NCBI GenBank assembly: GCA_030040265.1
Contig: JASHUB010000055.1
Span: forward strand, 1 to 21,921
Length of the DNA stretch: 21,921 nucleotides
Direction of reading: 5' to 3'
From: Microcaldota archaeon
Lineage (GTDB): Archaea; Micrarchaeota; Micrarchaeia; Micrarchaeales; CABMGC01
Positions 1-7,739 of the stretch are shown here, piece by piece (position 1 is the first letter of the stretch; each line of letters begins with the position of its first letter). A program made the translations under genes and the position numbers. The notes under the pieces were generated by a model. It did no database searches, was not told the DNA's origin, and saw only the letters and a program-made list of their open reading frames with translations.

Positions 1-17
1 CATATAAAACGATTCGC

Positions 18-1382
18 ATGGTCATGGGTTCTCTTCCAGAGCAGGTAGACCTCGCGGTGATAGGCGGAGGCGTCGGAGGCTATGTCTCTGCGATACGCGC
101 CGCGCAATTGGGCATGAGCGTCGCGCTCATCGAGAAGAACAAGCTCGGAGGCCACTGCCTGAACTACGCATGCATTCCATCAAAGACGCTCATACACATC
201 TCTGACATATTCTACGAGATACAGCACTCGCAGAAGTTCGGGATCAACGCGTCTGGCGTCTCGCTTGATGCCCAGAAGATGCTGCAATGGAGAATGGACG
301 TCTCCAAGAAGCTGGAGGACGGAGTTGCGTTTCTGTGCAAGTCCAACCAGATAGACACGTACAAAGGGATCGCCGTGTTCAGCGACCCCAGCAGCCTGCA
401 GATAAGCGGCGGCATGACTCTCGATTTCAAGAAGGCCATAATAGCGACAGGATCCGAGCCGACGCCGCTAAAAGGGTTCGAATTTGGCGGCAACGTAATC
501 GACTACAAGCAGGCACTCATGCTAGACCACATCCCGAAGACCATGCTCATAGTGGGCGCAGGATATGTCGCAGTTGAGATAGGCACGATGTATGCAAAGT
601 TTGGCACGAAGGTCACGATACTGGCAAGATCCGACGTGCTTTCGCACTTCGATAGGGATGCGGTCGCCCTTGTCAAGCGAAGGATGACCGAGCTCGGGGT
701 TACGATTATAACGGGAGTCATGCCAGAGCACAAATCCGGGAATTCGGTTGTCCTGAGCAACGGCCAGGTGGTCGATGCGGAGCTGATCGTTGTCGCGACA
801 GGGCTGAGCCCGTACACGGAGGGCCTAGGGCTCGAGAATACAGGCGTAAAGGTGGACGACAAAGGATTCATAATCGTCAACGAGAAGCTGCAGACCGCCG
901 ACCAGAACATACTTGCGGTGGGTGACGTGATAGGGGAACCGCTCCTCGCCCACAAGGCGATCCGGCAGGGAGTCGTCGCGGCAGAGGTTGCGGCTGGCAA
1001 GAACACCTCTTACGACAACATGGTGGTGCCGGCGGTCATATTCTGCGAACCTGAGATAGCAATCGCGGGAACCCTTGAAGGAGAAGGCGTGACTGTGACC
1101 AAGTTTCCGCTCACCGCCCTCGGAAGGGCAATCGCACTTGACAAGACGATGGGCTTCGTGAAGATCGCTGCCGAGGAGAGCGGCGTTGTGAAAGGCATAG
1201 AGATCGTCTGTCCAGAAGCGAGTTCGATGATATCTGAGGCCGCGCTCGCGATAGAGATGGGTGCCACTCTCGAGGACATAGCCGACACGATACACCCTCA
1301 CCCAACATACAGCGAGTCCGTACAGGAGGCTGCTGAAGGTGCTCTAGGAAGGGGCATCCACTTCTTCTACGGGAAGAAATGA
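18..1382 (+). CDS. lpdA: Dihydrolipoamide dehydrogenase (E3-type flavoprotein)
   Basis: FAD-dependent pyridine-nucleotide disulfide oxidoreductase that reoxidises dihydrolipoyl groups with NAD+. The FAD Rossmann motif GGGVGG is at residues 16-21. The redox-active pair is C47 and C52 (GGHCLNYACIPSK, the CxxxxC spacing of this family). ATGSEP is at 143-148 and the second Rossmann motif GAGYVAVEIG begins near residue 180. The C-terminal catalytic dyad is seen as HPHPTYSE (H428, P429, E433). The 454-residue length is normal for the family. Two starts are possible, ATG at 18 or ATG at 24, and only 17 bases upstream are visible, so the promoter cannot be judged. No E1 or E2 component of a 2-oxoacid dehydrogenase or glycine cleavage gene is nearby, so the partner complex is unknown. 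Its stop abuts that of the convergent membrane-protein gene with no gap. The enzyme family is secure; the physiological substrate is not. Confidence 0.95.
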   Translation: MVMGSLPEQVDLAVIGGGVGGYVSAIRAAQLGMSVALIEKNKLGGHCLNYACIPSKTLIHISDIFYEIQHSQKFGINASGVSLDAQKMLQWRMDVSKKLEDGVAFLCKSNQIDTYKGIAVFSDPSSLQISGGMTLDFKKAIIATGSEPTPLKGFEFGGNVIDYKQALMLDHIPKTMLIVGAGYVAVEIGTMYAKFGTKVTILARSDVLSHFDRDAVALVKRRMTELGVTIITGVMPEHKSGNSVVLSNGQVVDAELIVVATGLSPYTEGLGLENTGVKVDDKGFIIVNEKLQTADQNILAVGDVIGEPLLAHKAIRQGVVAAEVAAGKNTSYDNMVVPAVIFCEPEIAIAGTLEGEGVTVTKFPLTALGRAIALDKTMGFVKIAAEESGVVKGIEIVCPEASSMISEAALAIEMGATLEDIADTIHPHPTYSESVQEAAEGALGRGIHFFYGKK

Positions 1383-2414
1383 TCACTCCGCGGTTTCCTT
1401 GGGCTGGTCCCGCGCCTGCTTCACCGCATAGTTCTCCAGGGTTATCGAGTTCTTCTGGAGCTGTTCGAAGCGCCTCCTGGCGTCGCTCGTCTTTATCTTC
1501 GTGATGTGCTCGCTCTTCTTGTGTATTATGTTCATCGGAGGGATCTTGTATGCAGTGTTCCCGTCGAATATGAACCTCTCGTGCTGGGCGACAGCATCCT
1601 GGTCGTCCATCAAAAGCACGCTGAGCGTTATGTTCCTGTTCCGCATCTCGTTCTTCAGGTCGTTGTAGTCCTTGTAGAAGTCGGAGTCGAGCATTCCCTT
1701 GGATGTGGCTACGTCAACCTCGTTTATCCCGCCTTCGATTCCCGACATCAGCCTGTGCAGGTTCGACAGGGCCTCCGAATTGAAGTGCTTGTCCACTATG
1801 GTGACCCGGCCAGAGAGGTTCGCGAATATCTCGTCGCGTAGCGCAGCGAGGTTCGAGTACGGTGTAGACGGGTTTATGTTGAGCTCTTTCTTCGGCCTGC
1901 TGGTCCTTGCGGGGGCGGCGATGTGAATCTGGTACTCGGAGAAGGCGTCTATCGCAATCGAGGCGATCATTGCGATGAGTATTATGCCGAGGTAAACTCC
2001 ACTGATCCCGATGTCGAAAGTCAGGAACTCGGTTATGAATAGTCCGGAGAACACCAAGGCGAGCACGAGATGCAGCAGTGTATACCTCCTGCCCTCTGCG
2101 TTCTGCCTGTTGCCCTTCATGCTGTAGAGTATGAATGCCAGAAGGAACATTCCCACGGCTATGCCTATTATGACATACATCTCCAGTATTGCGACCCTGA
2201 GGGAGGAGACGTTCAGCGCGGTTGGCGCTAGCGTCTGCGTCACGTTTGTATTGGTCAGGTTGCTCTGGACCAACGCGCCGATGCCAATCCCGTAGTTGAC
2301 AGAGAACACTTCTATAAGCAGCACAGAAGCGAAGATCAGCACGAGCGAGGCCAGCAGCAGCACTACGAAAAGCCTGTCGTATGTCTGACTCGACGTTCTA
2401 TTGCTACCCTCCAT
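1383..2414 (-). CDS. Four-helix membrane protein with a possible PLD-like (HxR) cytoplasmic domain
   Basis: 343 residues, function not recognised with confidence. Hydrophobic helices are visible at about 15-37, 75-98, 112-132 and 138-156. A loop at about 38-72 carries several N-x-S/T sequons and is probably outside the cell. The soluble part from about 185 onward is mixed alpha/beta. Near residue 278 it has HERFIFDGNTAY, which resembles the HDRF-type half-motif of phospholipase D-like folds; only one such half-site is seen, so catalysis is doubtful. The ATG at 2414 has a GGAGAT Shine-Dalgarno-like stretch about 8 nt upstream and a weak TATA-like ATATAAG near 2438-2444. It lies 41 bp downstream of the DUF763 gene on the same strand and may be co-transcribed with it. 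The coding call is firm (long ORF with ordered membrane topology); the fold call is inference. Confidence 0.75.
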   Translation of the reverse strand: MEGSNRTSSQTYDRLFVVLLLASLVLIFASVLLIEVFSVNYGIGIGALVQSNLTNTNVTQTLAPTALNVSSLRVAILEMYVIIGIAVGMFLLAFILYSMKGNRQNAEGRRYTLLHLVLALVFSGLFITEFLTFDIGISGVYLGIILIAMIASIAIDAFSEYQIHIAAPARTSRPKKELNINPSTPYSNLAALRDEIFANLSGRVTIVDKHFNSEALSNLHRLMSGIEGGINEVDVATSKGMLDSDFYKDYNDLKNEMRNRNITLSVLLMDDQDAVAQHERFIFDGNTAYKIPPMNIIHKKSEHITKIKTSDARRRFEQLQKNSITLENYAVKQARDQPKETAE

Positions 2415-2455
2415 GAAAGTTTATCTCCTGATAACTTCTTATATCTGCCCTGCGA

Positions 2456-3508
2456 CTACCCGACGGCCATCTGCGCAGACAGCCTCTTCAGGACCTTGTA
2501 CTTCTCTCCGGGCTCGATCCGCGCCTGGTCGATGATGTGGCTCATCCCGTCTATGACCGAATCGTAGGTCTTCCTGTTGATCTCGAACGGTATCTTGTCC
2601 TTGCCGCCAAGATTGTACGCGAAGGCGACCGGGTCCCTGTGAACCAGCTCCCTGTCGTATATGAGGCTGGACACGAAAGCAAGTGACCTGAGCGTAGCCC
2701 TCCCGACCCCTTTGACCAGCAGCAGCTCCTTGTAGCTCTGCGGATCCACTTCGCTGGCCTTCCTTATCGCCTCTATGCCCCTCCTGCTGATGTCTATCTG
2801 CGGTATTATCTCGTGCCTTGACGGGTAGATGCGGCCCTGCATCCTCTGGTATTCGGAGAGGGCCTCGATGCTGCCATCCCTGGCCCATTTGTTCTGCTGG
2901 TTGGTGAGGTCGAGGCTGTTGACCCTGAGCTCGGTGCTCATTCCAGAGTGCGGTTCATTGGAGATGTCCCTTTCATCGACCCCGTCGCTGAACCACTGGA
3001 AGCGTATGGCCTTGTTCCTCTCGCCGTCTATCGCCTGCTGCACGACCGTCCACTTCTTGTTCTTCGTGAAGAGGAAGCAGTGCTGGTATATGCCTATGTT
3101 GTCGTACACAAGCGCGGAATCGATCTTGGCCGAGAGCCGGCTCTGCTCCACGAAAGGGTCCATGCAGTTCGGCACCGAGAGCATGTCGACGCCCTTCTCT
3201 ATGTCCTGCGGGGTCCTGTTTCCGGCCTTGCCCTTGCCGCCAGCTATGAATATCTCCCCGCTCTCGTTGAGGGCGAGCTTGAGCGCGCCCATGGTCACGG
3301 TTGTCGTGCCGCTGCTGTGCCAGTCGTATCCTATCGCGCACGACAGCGCCTGGAACCAGTCGGTGTCGCTCAGCCTGCGTGCAAGTTCATCGGCTCCAAA
3401 CTCGTCCATTATGACCTCGCATATGGCGCCGCCGAGCTTCACCATCCTGCCGAACAGCCATCTCGGAGCGTGTCCGGGGTGCAATGGTAGTTCCGTGTAA
3501 GAGTGCAT
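2456..3508 (-). CDS. DUF763 family protein
   Basis: Member of the DUF763 family, common in archaea, whose biochemical role is unknown to me. The N-terminus has LPLHPGHAPRWLFGRM, typical of the family start. The C-terminal part holds a helix-hairpin-helix-like segment (LLLVKGVGRATLRSLAFVSS) followed by DPVAFAYNLGGKDKIPFEI, also characteristic. The HhH-like element suggests contact with nucleic acid; this is inference. I chose ATG at 3508 (350 residues) because it starts 4 nt after the stop of the upstream toxin gene and follows a GGATGAT purine-rich stretch. An in-frame ATG at 3544 would add 12 residues that do not resemble the family and would overlap the toxin gene by 32 bp. The gene probably belongs to the housekeeping chromosome into which the toxin-antitoxin pair was inserted upstream. 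Confidence 0.9.
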   Translation of the reverse strand: MHSYTELPLHPGHAPRWLFGRMVKLGGAICEVIMDEFGADELARRLSDTDWFQALSCAIGYDWHSSGTTTVTMGALKLALNESGEIFIAGGKGKAGNRTPQDIEKGVDMLSVPNCMDPFVEQSRLSAKIDSALVYDNIGIYQHCFLFTKNKKWTVVQQAIDGERNKAIRFQWFSDGVDERDISNEPHSGMSTELRVNSLDLTNQQNKWARDGSIEALSEYQRMQGRIYPSRHEIIPQIDISRRGIEAIRKASEVDPQSYKELLLVKGVGRATLRSLAFVSSLIYDRELVHRDPVAFAYNLGGKDKIPFEINRKTYDSVIDGMSHIIDQARIEPGEKYKVLKRLSAQMAVG

Positions 3509-3512
3509 GCTA

Positions 3513-3863
3513 TCATCCGCTTTTATAGCCGAATCGTCGCTCATAATTCTTGTGGTTTAGCCACTCGAGGAGAATCGAAACTATTTCCACTTGAGTTCCA
3601 CTGACGGTATATAAAAGTCGCCAACCGCCCTTCAGATCGTACTTCCTAAGGTTGTCTATGTTGTATCTTCTGATATATTCGACTGGCCATAACCTCCTTT
3701 CTATCTTTATGCCGGTGAACGGGTTTTCTTTTAGCCTATTTATTGCGGCGTCTATTTCCAACGCTAATGCTTTATCTTCAAATCTTCCGGACTTAAGCCT
3801 ATTAAATGCAGCGAGAAGTTTCGCATCAGCGAATCCAACTCGCTTTATTCTCGTATCAATCAT
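3513..3863 (-). CDS. RelE/ParE-superfamily toxin-like protein
   Basis: 116-residue basic protein with the compact layout of RelE-type mRNA endonuclease toxins. There is an N-terminal helical hairpin (about residues 14-45), NPFTGIKIERRLWP, then strands GGWRLLYTVSG and VEIVSILLEWLNHKNYERRF. The WRLLY...EIV...LEW...HKNYERRF pattern is typical of archaeal RelE-like proteins. ATG at 3863 overlaps the stop of the upstream wHTH gene by 4 nt (ATGA), the usual antitoxin-toxin coupling. A longer reading from 3920 would begin inside that gene and is rejected. Base composition here is visibly more AT-rich than in the flanking genes, consistent with acquisition by transfer. Expected action is ribosome-associated mRNA cleavage; this is known of the family and not shown by the sequence. 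Confidence 0.83.
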   Translation of the reverse strand: MIDTRIKRVGFADAKLLAAFNRLKSGRFEDKALALEIDAAINRLKENPFTGIKIERRLWPVEYIRRYNIDNLRKYDLKGGWRLLYTVSGTQVEIVSILLEWLNHKNYERRFGYKSG

Positions 3864-4147
3864 TTTACTAGCAACCCCCTTTTCTTTATCTTTGCAACAG
3901 CTGCTGGATTCCACAGCCACGTAACAGTCTTGTCACTCTCAATGTGAATCTTACCCGAATATTCGAGGTACCTTAGAACGGTAGTAAAGGTGGTCCACAT
4001 TACCTTCTTAGGCAGAGACCTCCAGACCTGAGTTGTTGTCCTATCGCTTCTGTGCTTATACAACGCCTCTTCTATCATAAGAATGGTGTCCAACCGGGGG
4101 GATCTGTCTACGGTTCTGGGTCTAAATTTGACTATTTCTCTTTGCAT
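3860..4147 (-). CDS. Winged-helix antitoxin / autorepressor of the RelE-type pair
   Basis: 95-residue protein with a winged-helix-like core. A helix LDTILMIEEALYKH is followed by TTTQVWRSLPKKVMWTTFTTVLRYLEYSGKI, which reads as helix-turn-helix plus recognition helix, and then by the wing IHIESDKTVTWLWN. Small wHTH proteins of this shape precede RelE-like genes in many archaea and act as antitoxin and repressor. The gene starts with ATG at 4147 and is translationally coupled to the toxin by an ATGA overlap. Immediately upstream are a TATA box and two dyad operators, so autoregulation is likely. The region is AT-rich compared with its neighbours. Pair identity is good; antitoxin activity is inferred from position and size. 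Confidence 0.78.
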   Translation of the reverse strand: MQREIVKFRPRTVDRSPRLDTILMIEEALYKHRSDRTTTQVWRSLPKKVMWTTFTTVLRYLEYSGKIHIESDKTVTWLWNPAAVAKIKKRGLLVK

Positions 4148-4189
4148 ATTTATCAGCTGATAAATATATCAACTGATAGATATATAAAG
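4146..4189 (-). promoter_or_regulatory. Promoter and twin operators of the toxin-antitoxin pair
   Basis: Read toward the antitoxin gene, a TATA box (ctttatata, 4181-4189) predicts transcription starting near 4158. A perfect 22-bp palindrome spans 4146-4167 with core TATCAGCTGATA. A second, imperfect copy (TATCAACTGATA, 4167-4178) is centred 16 bp away. Both have TATCA-N2-TGATA arms. The dyads cover the predicted start site and the antitoxin ATG, the right place for repression by the wHTH protein. The palindromes are seen directly; the repressor assignment is inference. Confidence 0.75.
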
Positions 4190-4249
4190 TTTTGCTATGG
4201 GGTATGAATATAGGAACAGGTTTGCTGAACAACCGTGAACGCGGTTACA

Positions 4250-4690
4250 CTACTCTGCTGGCCATGTGTACTTCATGATGCCTGACAGTTTTAAGCGCTC
4301 AGTGGTCATTCCGTCTGCATCTGCAATTATAATCTCGGTATCCAGCTTCGACCTGAGGTGGCTCTCCCACAGAAGCTGTTTGCACATGTGGCAAGGGTAT
4401 ATCGAACTGCTTCCAGATATGGTCCCGGCAGTGCTGTTGCCCGTCACAGCTATCGCCACTATCGCGTACTCGCCGTGCGCCGCAGCATGCGCCAGGGCCG
4501 CCTGTTCTGCGTGCAGCGTAAGCGAGTAGGTGTCGGAGTAGTACTGACCTGATGAATAGATATTGCCTTTAGATGTGAGAACTGCGGCGCCGAACCGCGG
4601 ATCATTAGGCTTGTTCGTACCTGTAAACGCGTTCTTCATCCCAGCGATCGCGGCTTGTATCAACTTCTTCTCAACGGTCTTCTCAATCAC
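4250..4690 (-). CDS. cdd: Cytidine deaminase-like zinc protein
   Basis: 146-residue member of the cytidine/deoxycytidylate deaminase fold. The zinc and catalytic signature is complete: H60-A61-E62 (LTLHAEQAALA) and P99-C100-x-x-C103 (IYPCHMCKQLLWE). The N-terminal half contains RFGAAVLTSKGNIYSSGQY, the usual beta-strand pair before the HAE motif. The expected reaction is hydrolytic deamination of cytidine or deoxycytidine in pyrimidine salvage; another deaminase substrate cannot be excluded. The start is GTG at 4690, overlapping the stop of the beta-CASP gene as GTGA, so translation is probably coupled. A small hairpin (AACCG/CGGTT arms, 4231-4246) lies just beyond the stop but has no T-tract. 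Confidence 0.88.
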   Translation of the reverse strand: MIEKTVEKKLIQAAIAGMKNAFTGTNKPNDPRFGAAVLTSKGNIYSSGQYYSDTYSLTLHAEQAALAHAAAHGEYAIVAIAVTGNSTAGTISGSSSIYPCHMCKQLLWESHLRSKLDTEIIIADADGMTTERLKLSGIMKYTWPAE

Positions 4691-5670
4691 ACCAGCATCT
4701 CGTTCGTTTCAGCAATGATATCACCGAAAAGCGTCATCGGAGTGACCGGTGTGGCGTTGTACCCTGCCTTCGAGAGCGTGTTGGCGAACACCGCAGCGTC
4801 CCTGCCATATGTGTACACGAACTTGGGGCTGCACGCATCCAGATACTCTAGCGACTGCTTGAAGTCGGCATGGTCGCTAAGGGCGAATTGGACGTCCGTG
4901 CTGAAACCAAAGACCTTCGATAGGCCCGTGGCGATCGCCGTCGAAACGCACTTGCCATACTTCTGCGTCATCGCGGCCTTAGACTCGCGCATCTTCTGGT
5001 TCTCGACTATGCTGACGAAGTTGCCACGCGTCATCATCTCATATTCCTCCGGGTTGGTCTCCGCGCAGATGTAATCGAGGTCCACGCCATGCTTGGCATA
5101 AACCCTGTTGATATTGGCGATCTTGGAGTCTACGACCGGGCAGATGTCCACCTCGTTGAGTATCTTTATCAGTTCCTGCGGCTTTCCGAGCGAGAACGAC
5201 CCGAACAGCACGATTCCCTTGTCGAGCTTGTTTGTGCAGTAGCGCTGGATTGCAGTTATGACCTCCTCCTTGTCCTCGAACTCGACGTCCTCGTACGGGT
5301 AAGTTGAGTCTATCACGACAACGTCTGCCCTCTTGCACTCCGCCCTTCCTGCTATGGGCGATTCCCGCATCTGGAAATCTCCGGTGTAGACGATGCTGTA
5401 TCCGCTGTCCTTCGATTCAGCATAGAGTTGAGTCGATCCTAGTATGTGGCCCGCATTAAGGAGTTGCATGTTCTTAGGGGTCGGCACGAGGTCCATCTTT
5501 ATCTTAGTCCTCGCTTCCACAAGTTCCTTGGTTATCTCGCTTGCAATTGCTACGGTGTTCCTTCTAAGTCCTCCGATGTGGTCCATGTGCGCGTGCGAGA
5601 CGAAGTTCAGGTCGGCACTGGGGTCCCTCGCATCGAGCGAGATAAGATTACCGTCGAGATACAGAGACAA
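4687..5670 (-). CDS. Metallo-beta-lactamase / beta-CASP nuclease
   Basis: 327-residue metallo-beta-lactamase-fold protein of the RNA-processing exonuclease (beta-CASP) type. Motifs in order: HAHMDH at 26-31, GHILGST at 74-80, YTGDF with D98, the beta-CASP-entry DSTYP at 121-125, and SDHADF with H267. These support a two-zinc active site for phosphodiester cleavage of RNA or DNA. The usual C-terminal HG motif appears as YTYGRD, so a late histidine seems replaced. TTG at 5670 is chosen because the shared TATA element at 5701-5706 predicts transcription starting near 5676, leaving a leader of about 7 nt; the nearby ATG at 5680 is out of frame. It is first in a two-gene unit with the deaminase and divergent from trxB. 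Confidence 0.87.
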   Translation of the reverse strand: MSLYLDGNLISLDARDPSADLNFVSHAHMDHIGGLRRNTVAIASEITKELVEARTKIKMDLVPTPKNMQLLNAGHILGSTQLYAESKDSGYSIVYTGDFQMRESPIAGRAECKRADVVVIDSTYPYEDVEFEDKEEVITAIQRYCTNKLDKGIVLFGSFSLGKPQELIKILNEVDICPVVDSKIANINRVYAKHGVDLDYICAETNPEEYEMMTRGNFVSIVENQKMRESKAAMTQKYGKCVSTAIATGLSKVFGFSTDVQFALSDHADFKQSLEYLDACSPKFVYTYGRDAAVFANTLSKAGYNATPVTPMTLFGDIIAETNEMLV

Positions 5671-5698
5671 CGGATCGCCATAAGCAATGCGATGTGAG

Positions 5699-5709
5699 AA
5701 TTTAAATAC
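5699..5709. promoter_or_regulatory. Bidirectional TATA element between the beta-CASP gene and trxB
   Basis: A TTTAAA core (5701-5706) inside atttaaatac is self-complementary. With the usual spacing of about 27 bp, starts fall near 5730 on + and 5677 on -. These lie 12 nt before the trxB ATG (5742) and about 7 nt before the beta-CASP TTG (5670). One element therefore fits both genes. Confidence 0.6.
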
Positions 5710-5741
5710 TTAAGTAAAGAATAAACTTGTACTGTGTTCTG

Positions 5742-6683
5742 ATGGCTGAAAAGGTCATAATTATCGGGTCGGGATGCGCAGGACTCTCCGCTGCGATATA
5801 CACTTCCAGGGAGGGCTTCAAACCATTGCTGATAGGCGGAAGCCTTCCAGGAGGCCAGCTCTCCCTGACTACTGAGGTCGAGAACTATCCTGGCTTTGAG
5901 GACGGCGTGCAGGGGCCGGAGCTCATAAACAAGATGCGTGCCCAGGCGGAGAAGTTCGGAACGCGCTTTCTAGACGAGGATGTGACCGAGGTCGACTTCA
6001 AGTCACGGCCGTTCAAGGTCACTGCTGCAGGGACGACATACGAGACAGACAGCGTCATAATAGCAACGGGAGCCAACGCCATGCTCCTCGGACTGGACAA
6101 CGAGCAGAAGTTCATGGGCCGCGGAGTATCAACATGCGCTACATGCGATGGGGCGTTCTTCAAGAACAAGAACGTCATAGTGGTCGGCGGCGGCGACACC
6201 GCGATGGAGGACTCTACGTTCCTCACCAGGTTTGCGACCAGCGTGACGATCGTGCACCGGAGGGACGCGTTCAGGGCGAGCAAGGTGATGCAGGAAAGGG
6301 CGTTGAAGAATCCGAAGATAAAGGTCATGTGGGACACTGTTGTTGTTGACATAGGAGGGGACAAGAAGGTCGCGTCTGTCAAGCTCAAAAACGTAAAGAC
6401 TGGGGATGTGAAGGAGATGCCGATAGACGGCATATTCATAGCCATAGGCTACTCCCCTAACACCGGAATCTTCAAGGGGCACCTGAAGCTCGATGAAAAG
6501 GGATACCTCGTTGTGGAAGACGAGGTCATGACCGGAGTGACCGGCGTTTACGTCGCAGGAGATGTGGCAGACCATTTCTACAGGCAGGCTGTTGTCGCGG
6601 CAGGCGCCGGAGTCAAGGCGGCGCTCCAGGCAAGGGAATACCTGTCCAAGTTGGAGTTCGAAAGAAGCAAGGCTAAGAAGTGA
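5742..6683 (+). CDS. trxB: Thioredoxin reductase (NADPH type)
   Basis: 313-residue flavoprotein that passes electrons from NADPH through FAD and an active-site disulfide to thioredoxin or a glutaredoxin-like partner. Seen in order: FAD motif GSGCAG near residue 9, GGQLSLTTEVENYPGF near 37-52, ATGAN near 109, the catalytic C132-A-T-C135 followed by DGAFF, the second Rossmann motif GGGDTA (149-154), the NADPH 2'-phosphate motif HRRDAFR from H172, and the C-terminal FAD motif GVYVAGDV. ATG at 5742 is preferred; the upstream in-frame TTG at 5727 lies at or before the predicted transcription start. The gene overlaps the convergent polymerase gene by 11 bp at the 3' ends. Its thioredoxin is not in the window. 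Confidence 0.95.
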   Translation: MAEKVIIIGSGCAGLSAAIYTSREGFKPLLIGGSLPGGQLSLTTEVENYPGFEDGVQGPELINKMRAQAEKFGTRFLDEDVTEVDFKSRPFKVTAAGTTYETDSVIIATGANAMLLGLDNEQKFMGRGVSTCATCDGAFFKNKNVIVVGGGDTAMEDSTFLTRFATSVTIVHRRDAFRASKVMQERALKNPKIKVMWDTVVVDIGGDKKVASVKLKNVKTGDVKEMPIDGIFIAIGYSPNTGIFKGHLKLDEKGYLVVEDEVMTGVTGVYVAGDVADHFYRQAVVAAGAGVKAALQAREYLSKLEFERSKAKK

Positions 6684-7734
6684 ACTCGCCCAGCCTCTTC
6701 TGCCCGCTGTACTTCATCAGCGTCGACACCCTGACGCCTATCTTCCTCAGCTTGTCATCCTTGCTCACGTACGTATCATAGAGCTTGACCGCCGTGTCTG
6801 CAAGGTCGCCTATGCTATTGGACGCGTAGCCTAGGCTCTTGCTCTTCATGTGCTCAGAGAAGTCAGGATACTTTATCTTCAGCGTGACAACCTTGAACGA
6901 CAACCCTGCCTTCTTCAGGTCCTGTATCACAGGCTCCGACAGTTCCCTGATCATCTTGACTATCTCATCGCGATCGTTCGTGTCGTGCTCAAACGTGATC
7001 TCCCTGCTTATCGACTTTACGTCGTAGTTGGTCTCGACTTTGCCATCGTCTATGCCGTTCGCAGACTTGTGCATCTCCACTCCGAAGACGCCGAAGACCT
7101 CGCGCAGCGCCATCGGGCTGGCATCCGCAAGATCCCCAACGGTCTTGTAGCCCATCGCCACGAGCTTCTCCTCCGTCTTCCTGCCTATCCCGTAGAGCTT
7201 CCCTACCGGCATCATCTTCAGGAACTCCTTCGCCTCTTCAGGTCTCACCAGCTTCACTCCTCCGGGTTTGGCAGCCTCGCACGCCATCTTTGCCATCAGC
7301 TTGTTCGAGCTTACGCCAACGGAGCACGGCATCTTCAGGGAGGTGCCTATCTCCTTCCTTATCTGCTCGGCCAGCGCCACCGCCTCCTTCTCGTCCTTCA
7401 CCTTGTTGCTCACGTCAAGGAAGGCTTCATCTATGCTGACCTGCTCGAATGCCGATGCATGCCTCCTGAGCAGGTCCATCACGCTCTTTGAGACGTATTC
7501 GTAGTAATCGAAGTCGGGAGGCAGGAAGACGGCATCACCCTTAAGCTTGTGCGCCATCGCTATCGGCATCCCGCTTCGTATCCCGAACTTCCTCGCGGGA
7601 TAGTTGCAGGTCAGCACCACTCCGCGGCCCTTCTCGTAGCCGACCACAACGGGTTTGCCCTTTATCTCTGGTTTCCTGAGCTCCTCGCATGCGGCATAGA
7701 AGTAGTCCATGTCGACGAGCAGTATGAAGTTCAT
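6673..7734 (-). CDS. dpo4: Y-family DNA polymerase IV (Dpo4/DinB)
   Basis: 353 residues, essentially the length of Sulfolobus Dpo4. It copies past damaged bases with low fidelity. The palm metals are bound by D8 (VDMDYFYA) and by D102/E103 in SIDEAFLD; Y13 occupies the steric-gate position. A helix-hairpin-helix thumb segment lies around MMPVGKLYGIGRKTEEKL, and the little-finger domain follows from about residue 235. The C-terminus ends in GQKRLGEF (Q345, L348, F351), matching the QxxLxxF core of a PCNA-interacting peptide. ATG at 7734 is the start; the ORF is open further upstream but that part lies inside the AMMECR1 gene in another frame. It sits 5 bp downstream of AMMECR1 and is probably co-transcribed. 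Confidence 0.94.
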   Translation of the reverse strand: MNFILLVDMDYFYAACEELRKPEIKGKPVVVGYEKGRGVVLTCNYPARKFGIRSGMPIAMAHKLKGDAVFLPPDFDYYEYVSKSVMDLLRRHASAFEQVSIDEAFLDVSNKVKDEKEAVALAEQIRKEIGTSLKMPCSVGVSSNKLMAKMACEAAKPGGVKLVRPEEAKEFLKMMPVGKLYGIGRKTEEKLVAMGYKTVGDLADASPMALREVFGVFGVEMHKSANGIDDGKVETNYDVKSISREITFEHDTNDRDEIVKMIRELSEPVIQDLKKAGLSFKVVTLKIKYPDFSEHMKSKSLGYASNSIGDLADTAVKLYDTYVSKDDKLRKIGVRVSTLMKYSGQKRLGEFTS

Positions 7735-7739
7735 AAGCG

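Noticed and set aside
1..10. catataaa at the window start as the TATA box of the dihydrolipoamide dehydrogenase gene
   Set aside because: It is only about 12 bp from the first ATG, too close for the normal spacing, and upstream sequence is missing.
503..1006. Long minus-strand reading frame opposite the dihydrolipoamide dehydrogenase
   Set aside because: Translation is low-complexity (S, T, P rich) with no motif. It lies wholly antisense to a certain gene and reflects codon bias.
2829..3500. Plus-strand frames opposite DUF763
   Set aside because: No recognisable domain; DUF763 conservation on the minus strand explains the region.
3509..3544. Earlier DUF763 start at 3544
   Set aside because: It would overlap the toxin gene by 32 bp and add residues unlike the family start; ATG at 3508 fits spacing and homology.
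4231..4246. Hairpin AACCG/CGGTT after the cytidine deaminase gene as a terminator
   Set aside because: Short stem with no T-tract following on the relevant strand; not distinguishable from chance.
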